Below, piece by piece: positions 52,423 through 61,654 of a stretch of 64,000 nt of DNA. The notes below the pieces were generated by a model. The model was not told where the DNA came from, searched no databases, and worked only from the letters and a program-made list of their open reading frames with translations. Position numbers and translations under genes: made by a program. Numbering within the stretch: the stretch's first letter is position 1; the number at the start of each line of letters is the position of its first letter. Source of the DNA: Orlajensenia sp037404875 (lineage in GTDB: Bacteria > Actinomycetota > Actinomycetes > Actinomycetales > Microbacteriaceae); the NCBI RefSeq assembly GCF_037404875.1, contig NZ_JBBELO010000033.1, forward strand, positions 434,001 to 498,000, read 5' to 3'.

Positions 52423-53706
52423 ATGAGAGGAACCACCCGCACAGCGCTGCGGATCACGTCCATCGCCGTCGCTGCAGGCATGGCCCTGACAGCCACCGCG
52501 TGTACATCGAACTCAGGAGCCGCCTCATCGGGCGGCGATGGGCCCGCGACCCTTTGGGTGCGAGCAGCTGACGCTCCCCTCGACAAGTCGCTCGTGGCCG
52601 CCTGGAATAAAGAGAACCCGAAGCGCAAGATCACCATGGTCGCCATCCCGGATGCTCAATACGTCCAGAAGTACGTGCAGGGCGTGCGCTCCGGAGATGC
52701 CCCCGATATCGCGGTGGTCGATATCGCGAACGCCCAGGCGCTCGTCACGGAGGGTCTGCTGGCCGACGTCACCTCCAAAGTGAAGGCTCTCGATTATGCC
52801 GACCAGCTAGCCCCGGGAGCTATCGACATCGCGAGCGATGGCGGCAAGATCTATGGCGTTCCCCACCAGCTCGACGTCTCATTGCTCTACTACAACCCGA
52901 CGCTCTTCGAGAAGGCCGGGCTCGACCCGGCCTCGCCTCCCAAGACGTCGGCTGACGTTCTCGACGCGGCCCGCAAGATCACGGCGTTGGGTGATGACAC
53001 GTACGGCTTCTACTTCGCGGGCAACTGCGCTGGCTGCAATGCCTACGCCACTCTTCCCTTCATCTGGGCGAACGGCGGCGATGTCATGAACACAGCCGGC
53101 ACGGAGGCGACCCTCGATGACCCCGCGGTTGCGAAGACGTTCGATCTCTTCAAGACGATGTGGGACGAGAAGCTGATCCCAGCGTCGGCGAAGGACGATA
53201 CCGGAGCCACGTGGGTGACGAGCTTCCAGTCCGGCAAGATCGGTATGCTCGCCCTGGGTTCCTTTGGAATCGGCCTCTACGGATCCGATGGTGGCCCGGA
53301 CTTCGGTGTCACACCTATCCCGGGCGATGACGGGGGAACGGGTGCGTTCCTCGGTGGCGACGTTGCCGGAGTATCGGTGAAGGCCAAGAGCCCGAAGACG
53401 GCGTGGGACTTCATCGAATGGAGCATGGAGGAGCCGCAGCAGACCGACATCGTCGCGAAGGCGGGATCCCTCGTCGTGCGCTCCGACCTCGTCGACAATG
53501 CCGTCACAGCTTCGGATTCCCGCCGTCAAACGGCGAACGAGCTGATCGCGACGGCTCAGGTGCCCAACACGGCCAAGTACAACTCCCTCTTCATCGACGC
53601 CACGGGACCGTTCCTCCAGACGATCCGTTCCTGGGTCTTCGATGGGCAGGGCGCGGATGCGATCAAGTCCACGCAATCCGCATGGGATGAGCGACTCGGC
53701 AACTGA
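52423..53706 (+). CDS. Sugar-binding lipoprotein of the cassette
   Basis: 427 residues. A long signal peptide (TSIAVAAGMALTATAC) ends in lipobox TATAC, followed by a Ser/Gly linker and a family-1 solute-binding fold (RSGDAPDIAVVDIANA, GVPHQLDVSLLYYNPTLFEKAGL). GAGAGAAAGG precedes the ATG. The order permease-permease-SBP differs from the importer at 1474. The ligand is probably an oligosaccharide cleaved by the next gene product. Confidence 0.88.
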   Translation: MRGTTRTALRITSIAVAAGMALTATACTSNSGAASSGGDGPATLWVRAADAPLDKSLVAAWNKENPKRKITMVAIPDAQYVQKYVQGVRSGDAPDIAVVDIANAQALVTEGLLADVTSKVKALDYADQLAPGAIDIASDGGKIYGVPHQLDVSLLYYNPTLFEKAGLDPASPPKTSADVLDAARKITALGDDTYGFYFAGNCAGCNAYATLPFIWANGGDVMNTAGTEATLDDPAVAKTFDLFKTMWDEKLIPASAKDDTGATWVTSFQSGKIGMLALGSFGIGLYGSDGGPDFGVTPIPGDDGGTGAFLGGDVAGVSVKAKSPKTAWDFIEWSMEEPQQTDIVAKAGSLVVRSDLVDNAVTASDSRRQTANELIATAQVPNTAKYNSLFIDATGPFLQTIRSWVFDGQGADAIKSTQSAWDERLGN

Positions 53707-53747
53707 CCGAGTGATCCACTACCACTGACCTACAGGAGACCCACCGA

Positions 53748-55430
53748 ATGATGGACCTCAGCTTCCGCTGGCCGCATCCCCGATTCGCCACCCCAGTCGG
53801 GGTCATCAGCGCCCGACTGCACACCTTCGACAACGTGTACGGGATGGACCCCGACTTCACGACCGAGACCACGGATGGCGACGGCTCCGTTCGGATCGCC
53901 TCGCCCGCGCTGCGATGGGCCGGCGGCGAACAGGCGGCCGCGGGGAGCGTTGATGTCGTCGTGTCGCCCACGAAAGGAGGAAGCCGGATTCAGATATCGG
54001 GCTTCCACGCGGACGGTATTCGCTCACTTGCCATCACCCTCCACGACGTTCCCAGGGGCGTCGTGGAGGGAGTCAGGGAGGGTCGACTCGACGTACCGGA
54101 CGGCGGCCGGATCATCCGCTATCCGAACGGCTGGTTCGACCTGGCCAGCCCGAGTCTCGCTCATGTCGGATCCGACCCTGAACAGACGCTCGCCATTCGC
54201 TCGCTGGCGGAGCATATGCACCCGCAGACGTTCGCGGTCATCCCCCATTTCGACGATGTGACACTCGTCGACATTGAGCTCATCATCGAGGCTGACGCCT
54301 CTCGTCCTGCGCCCGACTTCGCCGCGCCCGCCTGGGTCGTGCTGCGCGGCGCAGATGCGAAGCTCCAAAGCGCCGTCGAGCATCGTTCACACGTGCATTC
54401 CTCCCATCCCGCGGATCCCTGGGAGACCCGGGACGATGTGCCCGACTGGATGCGGGAGGTGAGCTTGGTTGCCACCCTGCACGGGCAGCACTTCACGGGC
54501 AAGACCTTCCTCGACTATGAGGCGATGCTTGAGGCGCTGCGCACGATCGCACGTGAGATCGATGGCCGTCGTGTGCTGGCCTACTTACCGGGGTGGGAAG
54601 GACGGTACTACCGCAACTACGGTTCGTACCGGGCTGAGCCGACGATGGGGGGTGATGCTGGTTTCCAGCGACTCGTCGACGGCGCTCACGAACTTGGCGT
54701 GCACGTGATGCCGATGTTCGGCGCGAACATCGCCTCCCGAGACGTGCCAGGTTTCGAGCGGTGGGCAGAGCCGGGCATCCTGCGGAGAGCGAGCGGCCTC
54801 AGTGATGCCGGCTCTGTTGACTGGGACGGTTCGCGGCACTACGACTACGGCGGCGGTGCGCTGATAAATCTCGCGTATGAGCCGTGGCGGCGTCATCTCG
54901 TCGCACAGATCGCACGACTACAGGAGAGGTTCGGCTTCGACGCCACGTTCCTCGACATCACGGCGATGTACTCCAACGACCCCAATGGCGACAGCACGGA
55001 GGGGCTGCGCAGCTTGGCGCGGGAGCTTCGAGAGGCCGTGCCGGGGCACTTGGTCGCGGGCGAGGCCTGGTACGACGCGATCTCGTCGATCACGCCGCTC
55101 GTGCAGACCGGGCATCACGACACGGTGCCGGTGTATCACGACCTGCCCGACGAGGAGCTGTTCACAAGAAGCAACCGGTCGTTCGGCCACGTGTGCCTGG
55201 GCGATCCAGCTTTCCACTCGTCCGGCGTCCACGAGGCCGGGTATGTCGCGGCCTGGCGGCTGCCGGTGCGCCGCGGCGTCATCCCGACACTCGGTGTGGT
55301 CAACGGTACGCTGCAGGCGGCTCCCGAGAGGGTGGCGCTCATCATCAACGATGCGCACGAGTACGCCGAGTGTTACTTGAGCCGCGACGCCAATTCTGTC
55401 CAGACGAAGGCGCACTCGACGGCCGGATGA
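53748..55430 (+). CDS. Unclassified glycoside-hydrolase-like protein
   Basis: 560 residues without a signal peptide, so cytoplasmic. An N-terminal beta-rich region (about 1-230) precedes a barrel-like part (LVATLHGQHFTGKTFLDYEAM, then VLAYLPGWEGRYY, GVHVMPMFGANI). FGFDATFLDI (about 395-404) and VAGEAWYD (Glu about 439) look like the beta-4 and beta-5 acidic residues of a TIM-barrel retaining hydrolase. Resemblance to alpha-galactosidase-like or DUF6259-like barrels is vague and no GH family is assigned. Its position after an importer suggests it cleaves the imported saccharide. Confidence 0.6.
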   Translation: MMDLSFRWPHPRFATPVGVISARLHTFDNVYGMDPDFTTETTDGDGSVRIASPALRWAGGEQAAAGSVDVVVSPTKGGSRIQISGFHADGIRSLAITLHDVPRGVVEGVREGRLDVPDGGRIIRYPNGWFDLASPSLAHVGSDPEQTLAIRSLAEHMHPQTFAVIPHFDDVTLVDIELIIEADASRPAPDFAAPAWVVLRGADAKLQSAVEHRSHVHSSHPADPWETRDDVPDWMREVSLVATLHGQHFTGKTFLDYEAMLEALRTIAREIDGRRVLAYLPGWEGRYYRNYGSYRAEPTMGGDAGFQRLVDGAHELGVHVMPMFGANIASRDVPGFERWAEPGILRRASGLSDAGSVDWDGSRHYDYGGGALINLAYEPWRRHLVAQIARLQERFGFDATFLDITAMYSNDPNGDSTEGLRSLARELREAVPGHLVAGEAWYDAISSITPLVQTGHHDTVPVYHDLPDEELFTRSNRSFGHVCLGDPAFHSSGVHEAGYVAAWRLPVRRGVIPTLGVVNGTLQAAPERVALIINDAHEYAECYLSRDANSVQTKAHSTAG

Positions 55431-55469
55431 TGCACCCGGATCGCGGCCGCGTCATCGCCGCGGCTGTCC

Positions 55470-55510
55470 GTCGACGCCGGTGCTTCCCGAGCAGGAGTGA
55501 ACGGGAAGGG
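55470..55510. repeat. 41-bp direct repeat, copy B (right side of the cassette)
   Basis: It begins GTCGACGCCGGTGCTTCCCG and ends ACGGGAAGGG. It differs from 49245-49285 by three A/G changes and keeps the CTTCCCG/CGGGAAG inverted pair (55483-55508). It starts 40 bp after the hydrolase stop. Confidence 0.8.
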
Positions 55511-55581
55511 ATGTCGCAGCCGACCTGTGGGCGGCAGCCCGCGCGCGACCGCGGCCCGCGAGCAGTGCCTACGATGATGAC

Positions 55582-56148
55582 GTGTTGCGCTTCGACGATC
55601 CCCTGCCGGGCCGGCCCCGCCGGGTGCTGGTCGCCGGGGTTTCGGGATCGGGCAAGACCAGCCTGGCCAAGCGGATTGCTGCGCTCGTCGACGCGCCCCA
55701 CGTCGAGATCGACGCCCTGTTCCACGGTCCCGGCTGGGTTCCCCGGGAGGAGTTCCTCGACGACGTACGGTCGCTGGTCGCCGGCGAATCATGGACGACG
55801 GAGTGGCAGTACAACGCCGTGAAGCCGCTTCTGGCCGAGCGGGCCGACCTTGTCGTATGGCTCGATCCGCCGTTCGCGACGGTCACACTGCCGCGCGTGG
55901 TGAGGCGCACCCTGCGACGACGCCTGCGACGGGAAAGACTGTGGAACGGCAACATCGAGCCGCCGCTGCATACGATCTTCACCGACCCCGAGCACATCGT
56001 GCGCTGGTCGTTCACGACGAGGGCGAAGTTCGCCGAGCAGATTCCGGCGCTCGAGTCGGCGCATCCCGACCTGCCGATCGTTCGCCTGCGCTCGCCACGT
56101 GAGGTGGAGGCGTGGGTGGGTGGTCCGCTCGTGCGTGCGGCATCCTGA
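55582..56148 (+). CDS. P-loop adenylate-kinase-like (topology-modulation type) protein
   Basis: 188 residues. Walker A VAGVSGSGKTSLAKRIA (about 18-34), the short substrate region PHVEIDALFHGPGWVPREEF, and DLVVWLDPPFATVTLPRVVRRTLRRR match the small AAA/adenylate-kinase-like FlaR/topology-modulation family. The phosphorylated substrate is unknown. TACGAT lies 6 nt before the GTG, so the message is likely leaderless. Confidence 0.8.
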   Translation: MLRFDDPLPGRPRRVLVAGVSGSGKTSLAKRIAALVDAPHVEIDALFHGPGWVPREEFLDDVRSLVAGESWTTEWQYNAVKPLLAERADLVVWLDPPFATVTLPRVVRRTLRRRLRRERLWNGNIEPPLHTIFTDPEHIVRWSFTTRAKFAEQIPALESAHPDLPIVRLRSPREVEAWVGGPLVRAAS

Positions 56149-56180
56149 CAGCACCGACGTCGACCGGGCCGGCCCGTCGC

Positions 56181-56594
56181 CTACTCTGCTGCAGGTGCCT
56201 CGCGGGGCGGGTTGTACATGAACTCGAAGCGGATGCCGTTGTCGTCCTCCACGAACGAGGCGTAATAGCGGTCCGAGAACCGGGTGTACACCTTGGGTTC
56301 GCGCACGGCAGTCCAGCCTGCATCCATGGCGATCGCGTGCAGGCGATCGACCTCGGCGCGCGAATCGACGGCGAAGGCGAGGTGCTGCCATCCGACCTCG
56401 CCGTGCCGATGCGGTCCAGTTCCCCTCTCGCGGGCGGGGAAGAGGATGAGTTCGGCCTCATCGGGCGACTCCCACGCGACCGATCCGTCGGCGTCGTGCC
56501 GGCTGAATCCGAGGGCCTGCAGAACCGGGTCGAACTGCGCGATGGACCGGGGCAGGTCGTCGACGGTGATGCCGAGGTGATCGAACAGGGGCAT
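56181..56594 (-). CDS. VOC-superfamily protein
   Basis: 137 residues. LFDHLGITVDDLPRSIAQFDPVLQALGF opens the fold and GWQHLAFAVDSRAEVDRLHA with FVEDDNGIRFEFMYNPP completes it, with His and Glu at usual metal-ligand places. Substrate is unknown. TAGGAT ends 6 nt before the ATG, indicating leaderless transcription. Confidence 0.88.
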   Translation of the reverse strand: MPLFDHLGITVDDLPRSIAQFDPVLQALGFSRHDADGSVAWESPDEAELILFPARERGTGPHRHGEVGWQHLAFAVDSRAEVDRLHAIAMDAGWTAVREPKVYTRFSDRYYASFVEDDNGIRFEFMYNPPREAPAAE

Positions 56595-56796
56595 TTGCTC
56601 ATCCTAGGGGAGCCACTCTCGGAGCCAGGCGAGTCCTCCTGCTCGAAGCAGCCCGCCTCCTCGATGCAGCCGTCCTGCTTGAAGAACCCCGGGGCGACGT
56701 GCACGCGCCCCGCCCGCGGTCAAGGCCTTGGGCGTCCGCATCGCAGAACGTAGCCTGCTGAGCAGACCGGATGAGTCACCGACCGAGGAGACGCGA

Positions 56797-56997
56797 ATGG
56801 TAGCCGTGAACGACCGGGTGAGCTGGAACACGTCGCAAGGCCGCACGCGCGGTCAGGTCGTGGAGCGGCGCACCTCGGATTTCACCTTCGAGGGACAGCA
56901 CTTCACCGCCAGCGAGGATGAGCCGACATTCATCGTCGAGAGCGAGAAGACCGGCGCCCGCGCCGCCCACAAGGGGTCCGCACTCCGCGTCCTCTAG
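56797..56997 (+). CDS. HVA1/TUDOR-domain small protein (DUF2945)
   Basis: 66 residues. VNDRVSWNTSQGRTRGQVVERRTSDF and FIVESEKTGARAAHKGSAL match the hypervirulence-associated/DUF2945 TUDOR-like family, which may bind nucleic acid or protein. GAGGAG 6 nt before the ATG supports the start. Confidence 0.88.
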   Translation: MVAVNDRVSWNTSQGRTRGQVVERRTSDFTFEGQHFTASEDEPTFIVESEKTGARAAHKGSALRVL

Positions 56998-57045
56998 CAG
57001 TAGCGGGCACGGCGACGACACATCGGCGACAGCAGCGAGAGCCTG

Positions 57046-57495
57046 ATGCAGACCTTTCTTCCCTATGCGGATTTTGCGCGAAGCGCCGCGGCGCTCGACG
57101 CGAGCCGGCTCGGAAAGCAGCGCGTTGAGACGCTGCAGGTGATGCGCGCCCTCACCCTGCCGGGCTACGGATGGCAGCACCATCCGGTCGTGCGCATGTG
57201 GCGCGGCTATCGGCCGGCCCTCATGGCCTACCAAGACGCCATCTGCGACGAGTGGGAGTCGCGCGGGCACGCGGACACCTGCCGGGCGAAGACACTCGCA
57301 GACCTCGACCTCGTGCCCGAGGATGCGACCGCCTACCGCGCCAGCACCTTCCCCCTACCGCCGTGGCTCGGCGACGAACAGCTGCACCGATCGCACCGGT
57401 CGAACCTTCTGCGGAAGGATCCGGAGTTCTACGCCGAGTTGGCGCCGGATGTGCCGGCCGACCTGCCCTACGTCTGGCCGCCAGCATCCGTCTGA
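57046..57495 (+). CDS. MSMEG_6728-type pyrimidine-dimer-glycosylase-like protein
   Basis: 149 residues starting MQTFLPYADFARSAAALDASRLGKQRVETLQVMRAL, with HHPVVRMWRGY and HRSNLLRKDPEFY. This is the MSMEG_6728 family, which resembles T4 endonuclease V in its N-terminal helix. A repair role is suggested by the family but not shown. Confidence 0.85.
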   Translation: MQTFLPYADFARSAAALDASRLGKQRVETLQVMRALTLPGYGWQHHPVVRMWRGYRPALMAYQDAICDEWESRGHADTCRAKTLADLDLVPEDATAYRASTFPLPPWLGDEQLHRSHRSNLLRKDPEFYAELAPDVPADLPYVWPPASV

Positions 57496-57553
57496 GGAAG
57501 CGACGCGGTGACGGCCGCCGATCCTGGCGAGCCCCGCATCCGCAGCCCGGAAC

Positions 57554-58945
57554 CTAGCGGGACGGTGCGGAATCCTCATCCGGCGATGCGGTCTCACGGA
57601 CGGCGGCCGAACCGCGTACACCCGACACCCGGCGCGCCACGAGGAAGACCACCGCGCCGACGACGAGCACGATCGCACCGAAAAGCCACACCTTCGGCTG
57701 CTGCTGGGTGAGCAGCAGCACGCACGACGCGACGCCCAGGATAGGAAGCACCGTCCATGCGCGGAAGTGCGGGTGGTCCACCTTGTCGCGACGCAGCACG
57801 AGCACGGCGATGTTGGTGCTGCCGAACACGAACAGCAGCAGGAACACGACCGTCTCGGCGAGAATCGACAGGTCGCCGAGCAGCGTGAGGGCCATGGCGA
57901 TGAGCGTCGTGGCGACGATGGCCACCCACGGCGTGCGGCGGTTCGGCAGCACGCGGCCGAACACGCGGGGGAGGAGCCCCTGCTCCGCCATGCCGTACGT
58001 CATGCGGCTCGCCATGATCATGGTGAGGAGAGCGCCGTTGGCCACGGCTATCAGCGCGATCACGCTGAACAGCCACTCGGGCACGCCGATACCGGATGCC
58101 GACACGACGGCGAGCAGCGGACCGCTCGACTTTCCGAGCTGGCCCGGCGAGAGCGTGATCGAGCTGGCCAGCGCCACGAGCACATAGACGGCTCCTGCCA
58201 CGGCCAGCGCGCCGAAGAGCGCCTTGGGATAGTTGCGCGGGGTGCGGAGCTCCTCCGCCACGTTCGCCGAGGTCTCGAATCCCACGAAGGAGTAGAAGGC
58301 GATGATGGTGGCGCCGAGTACGGCGGCCCAGGGCGATACCCCGTCGCGGAACTCGAGCACCCGCGCAGGCTCGCCGCTGCCCGAGCCGAGCACGACGGCT
58401 CCCGCCACGATCACGATCAGCAGGCCGCTGAGCTCGATGATGGTCATCACCACGTTGCTCGCCATGGACTCGCGGATGCCGCGGGCGTTCAGCGCCGCGA
58501 CCACGGCGAGGAAGACGAGCGCCGCAGGCACGGCCGGCACGTCGAGAAAGGTGGCGAGGTAGTCGCCCGCGAAGGCGAGCGACAGGCCGGCTGCGCTCAC
58601 GACTCCGGCGGAGAGCATGCAGAATCCGACGAGGAACGAGATGACGGGGCGCTTGAACGCGCGGTCGGCGTAGACGGACGAGCCGCCGGCCTTCGGGTAC
58701 TTCGTTACCAACTCGGCGTAGGACGAAGCGGTGAACAGCGCCATCACGAGCGCGAGAAGCAAGGGAAGCCACAACGCGCCGCCGACCTGCTTCGATAGCA
58801 CGCCCATGAGCGCGTAGATGCCGGCGCCGAGAACGTCGCCGAGCACGAAGAGGAAGAGGAGCGGGCCGGTGATGGAGCGGCGCAGGCGCGTGTCGGACTC
58901 GCCGGTGCTTGCGGTCGTCGCGGCCGTCGTCGAAGCGTCAGCCAC
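57554..58945 (-). CDS. APC-superfamily amino acid permease
   Basis: 463 residues with about 12 membrane helices; VLGDVLGAGIYALMG (APC motif) near residue 33 and YPKAGGSSVYADRAF are visible. The GTG at 58945 (VADASTTAATT) is the best placed start but lacks a clear ribosome-binding site; the frame extends further upstream. Substrate is unknown. Confidence 0.85.
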   Translation of the reverse strand: MADASTTAATTASTGESDTRLRRSITGPLLFLFVLGDVLGAGIYALMGVLSKQVGGALWLPLLLALVMALFTASSYAELVTKYPKAGGSSVYADRAFKRPVISFLVGFCMLSAGVVSAAGLSLAFAGDYLATFLDVPAVPAALVFLAVVAALNARGIRESMASNVVMTIIELSGLLIVIVAGAVVLGSGSGEPARVLEFRDGVSPWAAVLGATIIAFYSFVGFETSANVAEELRTPRNYPKALFGALAVAGAVYVLVALASSITLSPGQLGKSSGPLLAVVSASGIGVPEWLFSVIALIAVANGALLTMIMASRMTYGMAEQGLLPRVFGRVLPNRRTPWVAIVATTLIAMALTLLGDLSILAETVVFLLLFVFGSTNIAVLVLRRDKVDHPHFRAWTVLPILGVASCVLLLTQQQPKVWLFGAIVLVVGAVVFLVARRVSGVRGSAAVRETASPDEDSAPSR

Positions 58946-59085
58946 GGGAAGCGCCCGATCGGGACGGATGCCGGGGCAGGGAAGGAACACATGGCTGCAT
59001 TCCGCCCATTGTTCCCGAGCGCGTCGCCCTGCGCCCGGCACTTGACGCAGGCTTCACCGTGGGTTACGCGACAGGTCGGCGGAAG

Positions 59086-59394
59086 TTACTGCACGATCTC
59101 CCGCAGGGCCGCCACGTGGGCGGCAAAGGCCGAGCGCCCGGCCTCCGTCACCGAGAGCCAGGTACGCGGGAACTTGCCGACGTACCCCTTGCGGATGCGG
59201 ATGTACCCGGCATCCTCGAGCGCCGCCGCCTGCTTGCTGAGCGTGGGGTCGCTGATCTCGACGGTGTCGCGCACGAACGCGAACTCGGCCTCTTCGGATG
59301 CCGCCAACACGGCCACGATGGAGAACGGGATGGGCCGCTGCAGGAGGGGATCGAGCCGGTGCCGCGCGTGGGCGCGCTCAGCGGATGCGGCCAT
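59086..59394 (-). CDS. Winged-helix transcriptional regulator (HTH_34 type)
   Basis: 102 residues: LDPLLQRPIPFSIVAVLAA, EFAFVRDTVEISDPTLSKQAAALEDAGYIRIRKGY, then a strand hairpin GKFPRTWLSVTEAGRSAFAAH. This is the small MarR-like one-domain family. It overlaps the preceding membrane-protein gene by 17 nt, so the two are translated together; the membrane protein is probably linked to its signal or target. Confidence 0.88.
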   Translation of the reverse strand: MAASAERAHARHRLDPLLQRPIPFSIVAVLAASEEAEFAFVRDTVEISDPTLSKQAAALEDAGYIRIRKGYVGKFPRTWLSVTEAGRSAFAAHVAALREIVQ

Positions 59395-59863
59395 CGCGAT
59401 TCCGTTCCACGTTCGACGCCCAGAAGGGCGGCACCGCGACGAGAACGGCGGCTGCAACGAAGAATGCGGGTGCGCCTTCGAAGAAGAGCAGGCCGATCAC
59501 CAGCGCAGCGGCGAACAGCACGGCCCAGGCCGCCATCGCGCCGCCGAAACGCCGGGAGAAGTGCGTGCTCTTCGCCCTGAGCCCGCGCAGCTGGGTGAGC
59601 GCGAGGGCGGCGAGGCTGAGCGCGAAGATCACCGAGATGCCCACGACCCCGGCCTCGCCCGCCGCCGGCCAGATCCAGCCGAGGCTTGCGACATAGAGAG
59701 CGGATGCGACACCCAAGCCCGACAGCCACGCTGCCGCGGGTGCGGAACTCTCCGCGGCGACGGCGCGCTGCGCCGATGCCGCCCGGGCGAGCTGAGCGCT
59801 CGCTTCCTCGGCGCTGGGCCGGGAACCGTCGACGTCGCTGGGTGATGAAAGGTGATCGGTCAT
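59378..59863 (-). CDS. Four-helix membrane protein paired with the winged-helix regulator
   Basis: 161 residues. A hydrophilic Ser/Ala-rich N-terminus is followed by four hydrophobic segments in two pairs (about 47-64, 69-92, then 109-127, 130-148). No family is recognised beyond the frequent pairing of such proteins with HTH_34 regulators. TACGCT ends 6 nt before the ATG at 59863, so leaderless. Confidence 0.8.
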   Translation of the reverse strand: MTDHLSSPSDVDGSRPSAEEASAQLARAASAQRAVAAESSAPAAAWLSGLGVASALYVASLGWIWPAAGEAGVVGISVIFALSLAALALTQLRGLRAKSTHFSRRFGGAMAAWAVLFAAALVIGLLFFEGAPAFFVAAAVLVAVPPFWASNVERNRDGRIR

Positions 59864-59978
59864 GGGGCGAGCGTAGGACCTACTTGCCATAGATGCAAGT
59901 ACTTTCTTTCGTTCTTCTTCTCGTCGTCTCATCCCAAGTGCAGCTCGCGGAGAAGTGCGTGTCTGGAAGAGTGGGTGC

Positions 59979-61574
59979 GTGTCAGATGCATCGTCGCCCG
60001 AGCCGACTCCCCATCACGATGTCGTCATCGTCGGAGGCGGCCACAACGGCCTCACCGCGGCGGCCTACCTCGCCCGCGCCGGGCTCACGGTGCTCGTGCT
60101 CGAACGGCTCGCCATCACAGGCGGTGCCGCGGTCAGCGCCGTCGCTTTCGAGGGCGTCGACGCCCGACTCTCCCGGTACTCCTATCTCGTGAGCCTGCTG
60201 CCGCAGGCGATCATCGACGATCTGGGGCTCGACATCCGGCTCGCTCGCCGCCGCTATTCGTCGTACACGCCGGTGCCGGGTTCCGCCGAGGGCGCCGGTC
60301 TGCTGGTCGACCGCGCGGATGCTGATGCCACGAGAGCGTCGTTCGCGCGCATCAGCGCCGCGGCCGATGCCGCAGCCTTCGACCGCTTCTACGACGACAC
60401 CACCCGGGTCGCCCAGGCGCTCTGGCCCACGATGACGGGTCCGCTCCCCACGCGCAGCCAGGCTCGGGCACTGCTCAATGACGACGAGCTGTGGGCGGCG
60501 TTGTTCGAGCGCCCCCTCGGCGCGTTCATCGAGGACCGGCTCGAGAACGACGTGGTGCGGGGCGTCGCGTTGACGGATGCGCTCATCGGCACGTTCGCGG
60601 GCGCGCACGACGTGAGCCTGCAGCAGAACACCTGTTTCCTCTACCACGTCATCGGCGGAGGCACGGGCGATTGGGATGTGCCGATCGGCGGCATGGGGGC
60701 GGTGACCGCCGAACTCGCGCGAGCAGCGGTGGAGGCGGGCGCGAAGATCCTGACCGGGGCGGACGTCACCGCGATCGATCCCGATGGAACGGTGACGTAT
60801 GCCGTCGACGGCATGCAGCGCTCGGTGACCGGAGGGCATGTGCTCGCCAACGTCGCGCCCGCCGTGCTGGAACGACTTCTCGGCACGGATGGTGCCGCGG
60901 GGATCCAGCCGGAGGGAGCGCAGGTAAAGGTCAATCTGCTGCTGAAGCGGCTCCCGAAGCTCCGCGACAGCAGCGTTGCACCGGAGGCCGCCTTCGGAGG
61001 CACGTTCCACATCAACGAGACGTACACCCAACTCGAGGCAGCCCACGGGCAGGCCGAAGCCGGCGAGATTCCGCTGCCTCTGCCCTGCGAGATCTACTGC
61101 CACTCGCTCACCGATCCGTCGATCCTCGGCGCCGAACTCGCCGCGAGCGGCGCGCAGACGCTCACGGTCTTCGGCCTGCACGTTCCCGACCGCCTGATCA
61201 CCCCCGAGAACAACGAGCAGCAGCGCGAACGACTGCAGCGAGCCGTGCTCGCCTCACTGAATTCCGTTCTCGCCGAGCCCATCGAAGACCTCATCCTGCG
61301 CGATGAGAATGGGCGCCCCTGCATCGAGACCAAGACCACTCGCGACATCGAAGCCGCGCTGAACATGCCAGGCGGCAACATCTTCCATGGCGAGCTCTCG
61401 TGGCCGTTCCTCGATGACGACCACCCGCGCGACACCCCGGCTCGGCGGTGGGGTGTCGCGACGCGGCATGAACGCATCCTGCTCTGCGGGTCGGGTGCCG
61501 TGCGCGGCGGTGCTGTGAGCGGCATCGGCGGCCACAACGCCGCGCACGCGGTGCTCGAGGATGCGGTCCGCTGA
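59979..61574 (+). CDS. Phytoene-desaturase-like NAD(P)/FAD-dependent oxidoreductase
   Basis: 531 residues. The FAD dinucleotide-binding motif GGGHNGLTAAAYLARAG starts near residue 18. GGTGDWDVPIGGMGAVTAELARAA and the C-terminal GSGAVRGGAVSGIGGHNAAHAVL fit the CrtI-like amine-oxidase superfamily. It is not adjacent to carotenoid genes, and the family includes many uncharacterised oxidoreductases. The GTG at 59979 is chosen; an ATG at 59955 would add eight residues. Confidence 0.85.
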   Translation: MSDASSPEPTPHHDVVIVGGGHNGLTAAAYLARAGLTVLVLERLAITGGAAVSAVAFEGVDARLSRYSYLVSLLPQAIIDDLGLDIRLARRRYSSYTPVPGSAEGAGLLVDRADADATRASFARISAAADAAAFDRFYDDTTRVAQALWPTMTGPLPTRSQARALLNDDELWAALFERPLGAFIEDRLENDVVRGVALTDALIGTFAGAHDVSLQQNTCFLYHVIGGGTGDWDVPIGGMGAVTAELARAAVEAGAKILTGADVTAIDPDGTVTYAVDGMQRSVTGGHVLANVAPAVLERLLGTDGAAGIQPEGAQVKVNLLLKRLPKLRDSSVAPEAAFGGTFHINETYTQLEAAHGQAEAGEIPLPLPCEIYCHSLTDPSILGAELAASGAQTLTVFGLHVPDRLITPENNEQQRERLQRAVLASLNSVLAEPIEDLILRDENGRPCIETKTTRDIEAALNMPGGNIFHGELSWPFLDDDHPRDTPARRWGVATRHERILLCGSGAVRGGAVSGIGGHNAAHAVLEDAVR

Positions 61575-61654
61575 CGCCGCGTGCTGATCGGCCTGCGATG
61601 CCGCTCGACGACAACGGCGCCGAAAGCGGCGCCTCGACCGACAGAATGGGCACC

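Noticed and set aside
49245..55510. The 41-bp repeats as att sites of an integrative element
   Set aside because: No integrase, recombinase or tRNA lies between or next to the repeats, and the repeats contain a hairpin, so a classical attL/attR claim is not supported. Kept only as a possible recombination footprint.
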